Below, one piece after another: positions 1 through 6,951 of a stretch of 12,645 nucleotides of DNA (position 1 is its first letter; every line of letters starts with the position of its first letter). The DNA is from DASWRT01 sp036403035 (GTDB taxonomy: Bacteria; Pseudomonadota; Alphaproteobacteria; ATCC43930; CGMCC-115725). The stretch covers positions 1 to 12,645 of the forward strand of contig DASWRT010000505.1 of the NCBI GenBank assembly GCA_036403035.1, written 5' to 3'. A program made the translations under genes and the position numbers. Under the pieces are notes generated by a model. That model was given only the letters and a program-made list of their open reading frames with translations. It did not search any database and was not told the origin of the DNA.

Positions 1-9
1 TCGCGGCGC

Positions 10-807
10 TCAGTACTTCATGCCGCCGTCGACGGCGAGCGTCTGACCGGTGACGACGTCGGTGCCGACCGCCAGGAAGAAGATCGCGTCGGCGACGTCG
101 GACGGCAGGATCATCCGGCCGAGCATCGTCTCCCCGGTCACTTTCGTCTTGCGCTCCTGCGGCCAGTCCGCCGTCCACGGCGAGTCGACGAGGCCCGGCG
201 CCACCGCGTTCACCCGCACCTCGGGCGCCAAGGCGCGAGCGAGACCGCGGGTCAGGTTGACGAGTCCCGCCTTGCTCGCGCCGTAGGCGAGGCTGCTGCC
301 GACCGCGCCGAGCCCGGCGACCGACGCGGTGCTGACGATCGCGCCGCGCGCCGCCTTGAGGGCGGGCGCCGCGGCGCGGGAGCAGCGGAACGGGCCGAGC
401 AGGTTGGTCGACAGGATCTTGTCCCAGAACCCATCGGTCATCGCGTCGAGATCGGCGAACTCGATCGGCGACGTCGTGCCGGAGGTCCCGGCGTTGTTGA
501 CGAGTACGTCGAGCCGGCCGCCGAGCGCGCCGATGGCGTCGCCGACGATCCGCGGGATACGGCTGGGGTCCGATACGTCGCCGGGCGCCGCGACGATTTT
601 CAGACCCTCGCCGGTCAGCCGCCGGATCGTCTCGGAGCCGCGCGGGTCGTCCGGCAGATGGTTGAGCGCGACCGTCGCGCCGCAGCGCGCGAAGCGCTCG
701 ACCGTCGCGAGCCCGATGCCGGACGCGCCGCCGGTCACGAGGACGGTCCTCCCCGTGAGATCGAGCGTCGGCTTCGGCGGCGTCGTCGTTGATGCGGTCT
801 GCGGCAT
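10..807 (-). CDS. Short-chain dehydrogenase/reductase (SDR), possible cis-diol dehydrogenase
   Basis: This encodes a 265-residue classical SDR, a Rossmann-fold NAD(P)-dependent oxidoreductase expected to be cytosolic. Visible motifs are the cofactor loop TGGASGIG (residues 25-32), NNAG (104-107), the structural Asn in STNLLG (N135), catalytic S162, and Y175/K179 in YGASK. The C-terminus has the usual GQTLAVDGG motif. Length is normal for the family. The ATG at 807 is chosen because a good Shine-Dalgarno sequence (GGGAGGAAG) lies just upstream and the protein begins shortly before the first beta strand; the frame stays open far upstream but is antisense to the dioxygenase gene there. There is no acidic residue at the end of beta strand 2 (VALNHL), so NAD versus NADP preference is unclear. 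It is divergent from a ring-hydroxylating dioxygenase, so dehydrogenation of a cis-dihydrodiol is a reasonable inference. A generic FabG-like reductase cannot be excluded. Confidence 0.93.
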   Translation of the reverse strand: MPQTASTTTPPKPTLDLTGRTVLVTGGASGIGLATVERFARCGATVALNHLPDDPRGSETIRRLTGEGLKIVAAPGDVSDPSRIPRIVGDAIGALGGRLDVLVNNAGTSGTTSPIEFADLDAMTDGFWDKILSTNLLGPFRCSRAAAPALKAARGAIVSTASVAGLGAVGSSLAYGASKAGLVNLTRGLARALAPEVRVNAVAPGLVDSPWTADWPQERKTKVTGETMLGRMILPSDVADAIFFLAVGTDVVTGQTLAVDGGMKY

Positions 808-1008
808 GTCGTCTTCCTCCCATGGGCCTCGGCCTTTCCGGCCCGTTCGCGGGCGATCATATCGCCGCCGCACTTCGCTGAAAGATTTTCCGTCAGGTAT
901 GTGGACAAGATGCCGGAGCGCCGGAGTAGAGTTGCATCTGCAACTAATGCCGGCGGACGGCGGAACGGGAAATCCGCGCGTCGCCGCCGCGAGAATAGGT
1001 TGGAAACG
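808..1008. promoter_or_regulatory. Divergent promoter region between the SDR and dioxygenase genes
   Basis: This 201-bp non-coding stretch separates two divergently transcribed genes and must hold both promoters. It contains the SDR ribosome binding site next to 808, a possible minus-strand -10 hexamer TATGAT (complement of 856-861, with only a poor -35), and a plus-strand TGGACA at 902-907 followed 19 bases later by TAGAGT at 927-932. These promoter elements are weak matches and are only suggestions. The inverted repeat listed separately is the strongest signal in the region. Confidence 0.5.
930..945. promoter_or_regulatory. Perfect inverted repeat AGTTGCA-TC-TGCAACT, candidate operator
   Basis: The two 7-base arms (930-936 and 939-945) are exact reverse complements around a 2-base centre. 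It lies in the divergent intergenic region about 65 bp upstream of the dioxygenase alpha start, and it overlaps the weak -10-like TAGAGT. Symmetry and size suit a dimeric winged-helix or LacI/MarR/GntR-type regulator. The regulator itself is not identifiable: no such gene adjoins this locus, and the GntR gene in this window is about 8 kb away. Repression of one or both genes and release by a pathway metabolite is inference. Confidence 0.5.
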
Positions 1009-2268
1009 ATGGATGCGATCGAACGCGACGGCCCGCCGGACGGGTCGGCCCGGCGCAGTTCCTGGCCCGGCGCCGATACGAGCCGGATTCCGTACCGGGT
1101 CTATTCCGACGAGGACCTCTACCGCCGCGAACTCGATCGCCTGTTCTACGGCCCGCACTGGTGCTACGTCGCGCTGGAGGCCGAGCTCCCGAACCCCGGC
1201 GACTTCAAGCGCTCGGTCGTCGGCGAGCGCCCGGTCGTGGTGGTGCGCGATCAGGACGGCGGGATCAACGTCGTCGAGAACCGCTGCGCCCATCGCGGCG
1301 TGCGGTTCTGCCAGCAGGGTCACGGCACGGCGAAGGAGTTCACCTGCCCGTATCACCAGTGGACCTACAACCTGAAGGGCGACCTGCTCGGCGTCCCGTT
1401 CCGCCGCGGCGTCAAGAAGCAGGGCGGCATGCCGGCGGATTTCCGGCTTGAGGACCACGGGCTGACGAAGCTGAAGGTCGCATCGCGCCACGGCGTCGTC
1501 TTCGCCTCGTTCGATACGGCCGTGCCGGCGTTCGAGGACTATCTCGGCCCGCTGATGCTCTCCTTTTTCGACCGGGTGTTCGACGGCCGGCCGCTCCAGC
1601 TTCTCGGCTATTCGCGGCAGCGCATTCCCGGCAACTGGAAGCTGATGCAGGAGAATATCAAGGATCCGTATCACGCCTCGCTGCTGCACGTCTTCTTCGT
1701 CACCTTCGGGCTGTTCCGCGCCGACCAGAAGGCCGCGATCGAGATGGACGAGGTTGGCCGCCATTGCGTGATGTCGTCGCGCAAGGGCGAGAAGGAGCGG
1801 AACGAGGCCAACGAGGGCATCAAGCAGTTCCGCGAGGGGCTGACGCTCAAGGACGACCGCATCATGGACGTCGTCCATGAGTGGAAGACCCCGCAGACCG
1901 TCGCGATGCAGACGATCTTCCCGAGTCTGATCGTGCAGCAGCAGATCAATTCGCTCTCGACGCGGCACATCCGGCCCAGGGGACCGCACTGCTTCGACTT
2001 CGTCTGGACGCACTTCGCCTATGCCGACGACGGCGAGGAGATGGTACGGCGCCGGCTGCGGCAGGCGAACCTGTTCGGGCCGGCCGGCTATGTCTCGGCC
2101 GACGACGGCGAGGTGATCGAGATGAGCCAGCAGGGCCTCGCGCCCTTCCCGGACGCCGAGTGCGTGGCGGAGCTGGGCGGGCGCGGCACCGAGAACACGG
2201 ACCACATGGTCACCGAGACCGCGATCCGCGCGATGTACAGGTATTACCGGGAGGTCATGGAGCTATGA
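1009..2268 (+). CDS. Rieske ring-hydroxylating dioxygenase, alpha (catalytic) subunit
   Basis: This 419-residue protein is the large subunit of a two-component-type oxygenase that adds O2 across an aromatic ring. The Rieske [2Fe-2S] motif is C93-X-H95-X17-C113-X2-H116 (CAHRG and CPYHQW). The catalytic domain has D219-P-Y-H222-X4-H227, the bridging Asp and two iron His ligands, after NWKLMQEN. The third ligand is probably D366 in the GPAGYVSADDG segment. From memory of the families, segments such as GPAG, YHASLLH and the KxQGGMPA region resemble the terephthalate (TphA2), anthranilate (AndAc) and salicylate 5-hydroxylase (NagG) clade, which suggests a carboxylated aromatic substrate; the exact substrate is not determinable. 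The ATG at 1009 is preferred to in-frame GTG 901 or ATG 910, since those would add a basic, non-conserved tail and run over the candidate operator. The SD is weak (TTGGAAACG). It overlaps the beta-subunit start by 4 bases. Confidence 0.95.
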   Translation: MDAIERDGPPDGSARRSSWPGADTSRIPYRVYSDEDLYRRELDRLFYGPHWCYVALEAELPNPGDFKRSVVGERPVVVVRDQDGGINVVENRCAHRGVRFCQQGHGTAKEFTCPYHQWTYNLKGDLLGVPFRRGVKKQGGMPADFRLEDHGLTKLKVASRHGVVFASFDTAVPAFEDYLGPLMLSFFDRVFDGRPLQLLGYSRQRIPGNWKLMQENIKDPYHASLLHVFFVTFGLFRADQKAAIEMDEVGRHCVMSSRKGEKERNEANEGIKQFREGLTLKDDRIMDVVHEWKTPQTVAMQTIFPSLIVQQQINSLSTRHIRPRGPHCFDFVWTHFAYADDGEEMVRRRLRQANLFGPAGYVSADDGEVIEMSQQGLAPFPDAECVAELGGRGTENTDHMVTETAIRAMYRYYREVMEL

Positions 2269-2798
2269 GCGCGGCCCCGTCCGCCGCCGCAGCGGCCGCG
2301 GTCCGCCGCGCCGCGCCAGCCGTTTCCGCCGAGCTGCGGTTCGAGCTCGCCGACCTCTACGCGGAGTACGCCGCCTGCCTCGACGAGGGGCGGTTCGAGG
2401 AATGGCCGGACTTCTTCACCGAGGACTGCACCTACAAGATCGTCCCGCGCGAGAATTTCGATCGCGGCCTGCCGCTCTGCACGGTATGGGCGGAGAGCCG
2501 CGGAATGCTCCAGGACCGCGTCGTCGGCATCACCCAGACGATGATGTACCAGCCGCATTACTGGCGGCACCTCGTCGGCCCGCTCCGCATCCGCGAGGCT
2601 GGCGGCGGCGACGGTGCGATCGGCATGGAAGCCAATTACGCCGTGTTCCGGACCATGCCGGACGAGCCGTCGGAGGTGTTCCAGGTGGGCCGCTACCTGG
2701 ACCGGATCGCCCGCGAGGACGGACGCCTCAAGTTCCGCGAGAAGCTCTGCGTCTTCGATACGCTGACGATCAAGAACTCGCTGATCTATCCGATATAG
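2265..2798 (+). CDS. Ring-hydroxylating dioxygenase, beta (small) subunit
   Basis: This 177-residue protein matches the small beta subunit of aromatic-ring dioxygenases, an alpha+beta barrel of the SnoaL/NTF2-like fold that structurally supports the alpha3beta3 hexamer. Typical features are the early EWPDFFTEDCTYKI segment (around residues 46-60), VWAESRGMLQDRV, then YWRHLVG, and a C-terminal FREKLCVFDT strand. It starts at an ATGA overlap with the alpha stop codon (2265-2268), which indicates translational coupling and equal subunit production. The first 20 residues or so are Ala-rich and longer than in terephthalate-type beta subunits (about 154 residues); this is probably a disordered extension. 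The pairing with alpha makes the assignment firm. Confidence 0.93.
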   Translation: MSAAPSAAAAAAVRRAAPAVSAELRFELADLYAEYAACLDEGRFEEWPDFFTEDCTYKIVPRENFDRGLPLCTVWAESRGMLQDRVVGITQTMMYQPHYWRHLVGPLRIREAGGGDGAIGMEANYAVFRTMPDEPSEVFQVGRYLDRIAREDGRLKFREKLCVFDTLTIKNSLIYPI

Positions 2799-2853
2799 CG
2801 CCGGGCCTTGGCCCTGATCGGCGCAACCGACAATTTCGGGGAGGAATGATGCG

Positions 2854-3735
2854 ATGGGAGATCCGGCTTCTCGACGGCGAAGGCGGCGACGCTTCGTCCT
2901 GACATGCGCCGCCGCGGCGGCGATCCTGGGCGGCGGGTTCGGATCGGCGCGGGCGCAGGCACAGGCGCAGTCCGGCCAAGACGCCGCCGCTGCCGCCCGC
3001 CCGGCGGGCGTCGACCCGGCGGTGCTCGACGACATCGCCTCGGCCAGCCGGATCCTGGCCGATCTCGGCGTGCTGGACGGCTTCGGCCACGTCACCGCCC
3101 GGCACCCGGCGAACCCAAACCGATTCCTGATGTCGCGCTCGCTCGCCCCGGCCCTCGTCACGCCCGACGACGTCATGGAGTTCGACCTCGACGGCAACCC
3201 CGTCGACGCGCGGGGGCGGGCGGTGTTCCTGGAGCGCTTCATCCACGCCGAGATCTACAAGGCGCGTCCCGACGTGAACGCGGTGATCCACACCCATTCG
3301 GCGGGCGTGATCCCGTTCGGCGTCAGCACCGTCGCGCTGCGGCCGATGTATCACAACGCCGCCTTCCTGGGCGCGGGCGTGCCGGTCTTCGACATCCGCA
3401 CGGCGGCGGGCGGTCCGACCGACATGCTCGTGCGCAACAGCGCGCTCGGCAAGGCGCTCGCCGAAACGCTCGCCGACAAGCCCGTCGCGCTTATGCGCGG
3501 CCATGGCGACGTGGTGGTCGGCCCGACCGTGCAGGTCGCCACGTTCCGCGCCTACTACACCGACGTGAACGCGCGCCTCGAAGCGCAGGCGATAGGGCTC
3601 GGCGGCAGCGGCGAGATCAACTTCCTCACGCCGGAGGAGAGCACCAAGGCCGACGCGACTAACCTCCAGATCCTCGGCCGGGCCTGGGATCTCTGGAAGA
3701 GGCGGGTCAGCGGCGGCGCGTCCGGCCGCCCCTAA
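2854..3735 (+). CDS. Class II aldolase/adducin-fold protein with Tat-like signal peptide (possible decarboxylase)
   Basis: This 293-residue protein has the class II aldolase/adducin fold, a divalent-metal enzyme family that includes fuculose-phosphate aldolase and decarboxylases of aromatic catabolism such as 3,4-dihydroxyphthalate decarboxylase and CmtD. Metal-ligand His residues are visible in HTHS (H146, H148) and RGHG (H217); E127 in FLERF fits the catalytic acid position. Residues 1-34 look like a twin-arginine signal: seven Arg then FVLT, an Ala/Leu/Gly-rich hydrophobic stretch, and a likely cleavage after ARA. Export is unusual for the family. The ATG at 2854 is chosen because GGGGAGGA sits 8 bases upstream; the ATGs at 2846 and 2849 are out of frame. 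It lies 55 bp after the beta subunit, probably in the same operon, so it may act on the product of the dioxygenase/dehydrogenase, but this is inference. Its stop overlaps the convergent GH15 stop. Confidence 0.88.
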   Translation: MGDPASRRRRRRRFVLTCAAAAAILGGGFGSARAQAQAQSGQDAAAAARPAGVDPAVLDDIASASRILADLGVLDGFGHVTARHPANPNRFLMSRSLAPALVTPDDVMEFDLDGNPVDARGRAVFLERFIHAEIYKARPDVNAVIHTHSAGVIPFGVSTVALRPMYHNAAFLGAGVPVFDIRTAAGGPTDMLVRNSALGKALAETLADKPVALMRGHGDVVVGPTVQVATFRAYYTDVNARLEAQAIGLGGSGEINFLTPEESTKADATNLQILGRAWDLWKRRVSGGASGRP

Positions 3736-5576
3736 TCCCCCGCCGCCTGTCCCGTTTCGGAGCGTTGCCGCGTGCCGCCGTCGGTGCGGCTCAGCGTCAG
3801 CGCCGTGTCGACCAGGGCGATGTGCGAGAAGGCCTGCGGGAAGTTGCCGACGAGCCGCTTCGCTCCGGTGTCGTACTCTTCGGACAGGAGTCCGAGGTCG
3901 TTGCGCAGGCTCAGCAGGCGCTCGAGAAGCCGGCGCGCGTCGTCGTGACGCCCGATCATGTCCAGGGCGTTCGCCATCCAGAAGCTGCACGCCAGGAACA
4001 CGCCCTCGCTCCCCGGCAGCCCGTCGTCCGTCTTGCGGGGATCGTAGCGGCGGACGAAGCCGTCCTTCATCAGGTGGCGTTCGACCGCTTCGATGGTGCC
4101 GCGCACCCTGTGATCGCTCGCCGGCAGGAAGCCGACCGCGGGGATCAGGAGAAGGCTGGCGTCGAGCTCTTTCGAGCCGTAGCTCTGGACGAAGTGACCG
4201 AGATCGGCATCGAAGCCGTGGCGGCAGACCTGCTCGTGTATCCGCTTGCGGATCGCGCGCCAGCGGTCGACCGGCCCGCCGAGGCCGAACGCTTCGGCGC
4301 TCTTCGCCGCGCGGTCGAAGGCGACCCACGCCATCACCTTGGAGTAGGTGAAGTGCCGCCGGCCGCTGCGCACCTCCCAGATGCCTTCGTCCGGCTGTTC
4401 CCAGATCGTCTCCAGATGCTCCATCAGCTTGCATTGCAGACCCCAGCCCGCCTTGTCGCAGCCGAGGCCCGACTGCCGCGCCTGATGCAGCGCGTCCATC
4501 ACCTCGCCGAACACGTCGAGCTGGAGCTGTCCGGCCGCCGCGTTGCCGATCCGCACCGGCCGCGAGCCCTCGTAACCGGCGAGCCAGCCGGCCTCCCATT
4601 CCGACAGCCGCCGCTCGCCGCCGATGCCGTACATGATCTGCATCTGCGACGGGCTGCCGGCGACGGCACGCAGCAGCCAGTCGCGCCAAGCGCCGGCTTC
4701 TTCCTGATACCCGGCGTGGATCAGCGACAGCAGCGTCAGCGTCGCGTCGCGCAGCCAGCAGAAACGGTAATCCCAGTTCCGGGGCCCGCCGAGCTGCTCG
4801 GGCAAGGAGGTCGTGGGCGCGGCGACGATGCCGCCGGTCGGCCGATAGGTCAGCGCCTTGAGCGTGATCAGCGACCGCTTCACGGCGTCGGACCACTCGC
4901 CCGTGCAGCGGCAGCGGCCGGTCCACTCGCGCCAGTATTCCTCGGTGTCGCGGAGCGCGGCCTGTGGATCGATCGGCCGCGGCGGCTGCATGTGTGATGC
5001 CGCATAGGTGAGAACGAACGGCACCGTCTCACCTTCACCCACCGTGAACTCGGCGATCGTCTTCAGGTCCTTCCCGCGCACCGGGACCGGCGTCCGCAGC
5101 ACCACCATGGCCGGCCCGGCGATCGCGCGCAGCGCGCCGTCCTCCAGCCGCGTCACCCATGGCACATCGGCGCCGTAGTCGAAGCGGATCACCAGCTCGC
5201 TGCGCATCGCGACCCGGCCGCGCCGGCCGACCACCAGCCGCACCACGTCGGATGCTTCGCCGCGCGGCGGCATGAAGTCGATAAGCGAGACCATGCCGTC
5301 CTTGGTCTCGAAGTCCGTCTCCAGGATCAGCGTGTCGTCGCGGTATCGGCGCTGGATCCCGACGGCGTCGCGGTCGCCGCTGCCGCCGTGACCTTTCACC
5401 AATTCGCGCGGTGCGATCTGCCAGTGGCCGTTCTTGGGGCCGCCGAGGAGCGCGGCGAAGCAGGCGCCGGAGTCGAAGCGCGGCCAACAGAGCCAGTCGA
5501 TCGAGCCGTCGCGCGACACGAGCGCCGCGGTCTCGCAGTCTCCAAGAAGCGCGTAATCCTCTATGCGGGACGGCAC
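3732..5576 (-). CDS. Glycoside hydrolase family 15 protein (glucoamylase/trehalase-like)
   Basis: This 614-residue protein matches bacterial GH15: an N-terminal beta-sandwich beginning IEDYALLGDCETAALV (about residues 5-210), then an (alpha/alpha)6 barrel. Conserved segments are NWDYRFCWLRDAT (267-279), GYEGSRPVRIGNAA (334-347), DEGIWE with likely general acid E401, and LLSEEYD with likely base E566, followed by GNFPQAFSHIAL. The family inverts the anomeric centre while hydrolysing alpha-glucosidic bonds; members are glucoamylases, glucodextranases or trehalases, and the GYxGSRPVRIGNAA pattern is common in the trehalase/uncharacterised proteobacterial group. There is no signal peptide, so it is probably cytosolic. 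The start is GTG at 5576; the nearest upstream ATG in another frame stops at once. It is the last gene of the minus-strand ABC-glycosyltransferase-GH15 run, 104 bp after the glycosyltransferase stop. Confidence 0.93.
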   Translation of the reverse strand: MPSRIEDYALLGDCETAALVSRDGSIDWLCWPRFDSGACFAALLGGPKNGHWQIAPRELVKGHGGSGDRDAVGIQRRYRDDTLILETDFETKDGMVSLIDFMPPRGEASDVVRLVVGRRGRVAMRSELVIRFDYGADVPWVTRLEDGALRAIAGPAMVVLRTPVPVRGKDLKTIAEFTVGEGETVPFVLTYAASHMQPPRPIDPQAALRDTEEYWREWTGRCRCTGEWSDAVKRSLITLKALTYRPTGGIVAAPTTSLPEQLGGPRNWDYRFCWLRDATLTLLSLIHAGYQEEAGAWRDWLLRAVAGSPSQMQIMYGIGGERRLSEWEAGWLAGYEGSRPVRIGNAAAGQLQLDVFGEVMDALHQARQSGLGCDKAGWGLQCKLMEHLETIWEQPDEGIWEVRSGRRHFTYSKVMAWVAFDRAAKSAEAFGLGGPVDRWRAIRKRIHEQVCRHGFDADLGHFVQSYGSKELDASLLLIPAVGFLPASDHRVRGTIEAVERHLMKDGFVRRYDPRKTDDGLPGSEGVFLACSFWMANALDMIGRHDDARRLLERLLSLRNDLGLLSEEYDTGAKRLVGNFPQAFSHIALVDTALTLSRTDGGTRQRSETGQAAGD

Positions 5577-5585
5577 TTTCAGGCC

Positions 5586-5616
5586 CCGTTCCTCATCAAA
5601 CCCGGATGAGGAACGG
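5586..5616 (-). promoter_or_regulatory. 12-bp perfect hairpin containing the likely GH15 ribosome binding site
   Basis: Arms 5586-5597 and 5605-5616 are exact reverse complements (CCGTTCCTCATC / GATGAGGAACGG) around a 7-base loop. On the transcribed minus strand the 3' arm carries GAGGAACGG, the only purine-rich Shine-Dalgarno-like sequence before the GTG start of the GH15 gene, with about 13 bases between GAGGA and the GTG. Folding would bury this sequence, so translation could be damped unless the stem opens. The stem is not followed by a T-run on either strand, so a terminator is less likely. Confidence 0.55.
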
Positions 5617-5645
5617 AAAGGCGGGGGCGCAGTTCCGCCCCCGCC
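5617..5645 (-). terminator. GC-rich 10-bp hairpin with short T tract, possible terminator of the glycosyltransferase gene
   Basis: Arms 5620-5629 and 5636-5645 are exact reverse complements (GGCGGGGGCG / CGCCCCCGCC) around a 6-base loop. Read on the minus strand, it lies 35 bases beyond the glycosyltransferase stop and is followed by TTTCCGTTCC, a weak U tract. It could be an intrinsic or partially active terminator that lowers expression of the downstream GH15 gene, or an mRNA-stabilising structure. Confidence 0.45.
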
Positions 5646-5680
5646 CAGTACCGCTTACCGCCTGCCGATCAGCGCCGGCG

Positions 5681-6832
5681 TCAGCCGCGCGCCGCCGCCG
5701 CTGCTCCCGCGCCTGCCGACGCCGCGGGACGGCGGTGCTCCGCCGCAAAGACCGCGGGCTGCCGCAGCGTCGCCGTGCCGCCGTGCGGGACGTGCTGGCG
5801 GCCGAGCATGCCCTCGTAAAGCCGCACATAGTCCTGCGCCATCCGGCTCGACGAGAAGCGTCGCCGGAAGACGTCGCGGATGGCGTGCCGGTCGAACGTA
5901 TCGAGCCGGCCGAGCGCCGCGACGGCCTCGTCGACGGTCCGGACGATGAACCCGGTCTGACCGTCGTCGATCACCTCCGGCACCGAGCCGCGGCGGAACG
6001 CGACGGTCGGCGTGCCGCAGGCCATCGCTTCGATCATCACGAGGCCGAACGGCTCCTCCCAGTCGATCGGGAAGAGCAGGGCGCGGGCTCCCGCCAGGAA
6101 GCGCATCTTGTCGCCCTCGTTGACCTCGCCGACGAACTCGATGCCGGGACGGTCGAGCATCGGCCGGATCACGGTCTGGAAATACTCCTCGTCGACCCGG
6201 TCCACCTTCGCCGCGATCTTCAGCGGCAGCCCGGCGCGGCTGGCGATCTCGATCGCGAGGTCCGGCCGCTTGTCCGGCGCGATCCGGCCGAGGAAGGCGA
6301 GGTAGTCGCGCTTGCTGCCGGTGTCGGCGACCGCCAGCGTGTCCGGCAGCCCGTGATAGACGGTGCCGAGCCAGTTGAGGTCGGGCAGCGGCGCACGCTG
6401 CGAGTCCGAGATCGAGACGAGCGGATAGCCCTTGTGGCGCAGCAGCCGGGCGTTGACGTCCGGTACATCGATCGGCCCGTGCAGCGTCGTCAGGCAGCGC
6501 GCGGTCGGATGGTTCTTGAAGTGCTTGAACTCCATCCACCCCGTGTGGAAGTGGATGACGTCGAACTCGTCCGCCTCGGCGAGCACGCGCTGCATCATCG
6601 CTTCGTGGACCGTGACGAAGTCCCGCGCCCGCGGGTCGGGGTCGCTCCGCAGCGACTGCGGCCAGCAGGCTCTCAGCTCGGCCGTCGTCATGGAGTCGCC
6701 GGAAGCGTAGATCGTCACGTCGTGACCGAGCCGAACCAGCCCTTCCGTCAGGTAGGAAACGACCCGCTCGGTGCCGCCATAGGTCTGCGGCGGAACGCTC
6801 TCCGTCAGCGGCGTGACCTGTGCAATGCGCAT
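5681..6832 (-). CDS. GT-B glycosyltransferase (family GT4-like)
   Basis: This 383-residue protein is a retaining GT-B glycosyltransferase. The N-terminal domain has the acceptor-side Gly-rich loop YGGTERVVSYL (residues 18-28), and the C-terminal Rossmann domain begins YLAFLGRIAPDKRPDLAIE. The nucleotide-sugar EX7E motif is E260 to E268 (EEPFGLVMIEAMACGTP), followed by GSVPEVI and GQTGFIV. The usual donors are UDP- or GDP-sugars; neither donor nor acceptor can be read from the sequence. The ATG at 6832 has a good SD (GTGAGGAAG) close upstream and starts the first beta strand (MRIAQV). No signal or membrane segment is seen, so it is cytosolic or peripheral. The last 40 residues or so are low-complexity Ala/Gly/Pro-rich. 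It lies 119 bp after the ABC exporter gene and 104 bp before GH15, on the same strand, which suggests joint glycan metabolism. Confidence 0.92.
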   Translation of the reverse strand: MRIAQVTPLTESVPPQTYGGTERVVSYLTEGLVRLGHDVTIYASGDSMTTAELRACWPQSLRSDPDPRARDFVTVHEAMMQRVLAEADEFDVIHFHTGWMEFKHFKNHPTARCLTTLHGPIDVPDVNARLLRHKGYPLVSISDSQRAPLPDLNWLGTVYHGLPDTLAVADTGSKRDYLAFLGRIAPDKRPDLAIEIASRAGLPLKIAAKVDRVDEEYFQTVIRPMLDRPGIEFVGEVNEGDKMRFLAGARALLFPIDWEEPFGLVMIEAMACGTPTVAFRRGSVPEVIDDGQTGFIVRTVDEAVAALGRLDTFDRHAIRDVFRRRFSSSRMAQDYVRLYEGMLGRQHVPHGGTATLRQPAVFAAEHRRPAASAGAGAAAAARG

Positions 6833-6899
6833 ACTCTTCCTCACAAGTTTGGCGGAGGCGCGCCCATCGTGTCTCGACGCGTCCGCGTGTCGGTTGTTG

Positions 6900-6916
6900 C
6901 GCCGCCTGAGGCGGCG
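6900..6916. terminator. Short GC hairpin after the ABC exporter gene
   Basis: CGCCGCC (6900-6906) and GGCGGCG (6910-6916) pair around a 3-base loop, about 35 bases beyond the ABC stop on the minus strand. No T tract follows. It may pause polymerase or protect the 3' end; such 7-bp stems also occur by chance at this GC content, so the call is weak. Confidence 0.25.
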
Positions 6917-6951
6917 GATGTCGAAGGAAAGTCGCTGAGGGGTGCCGGGGG

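Noticed and set aside
808..2205. N-terminal extension of the SDR frame by about 466 codons
   Set aside because: The extension is antisense to the dioxygenase alpha gene and lacks family similarity; the SDR has its own ATG and ribosome binding site at 807.
2770..4926. 718-codon open frame on the minus strand
   Set aside because: It overlaps the GH15 gene in another frame and the aldolase gene in antisense. No domain is recognisable.
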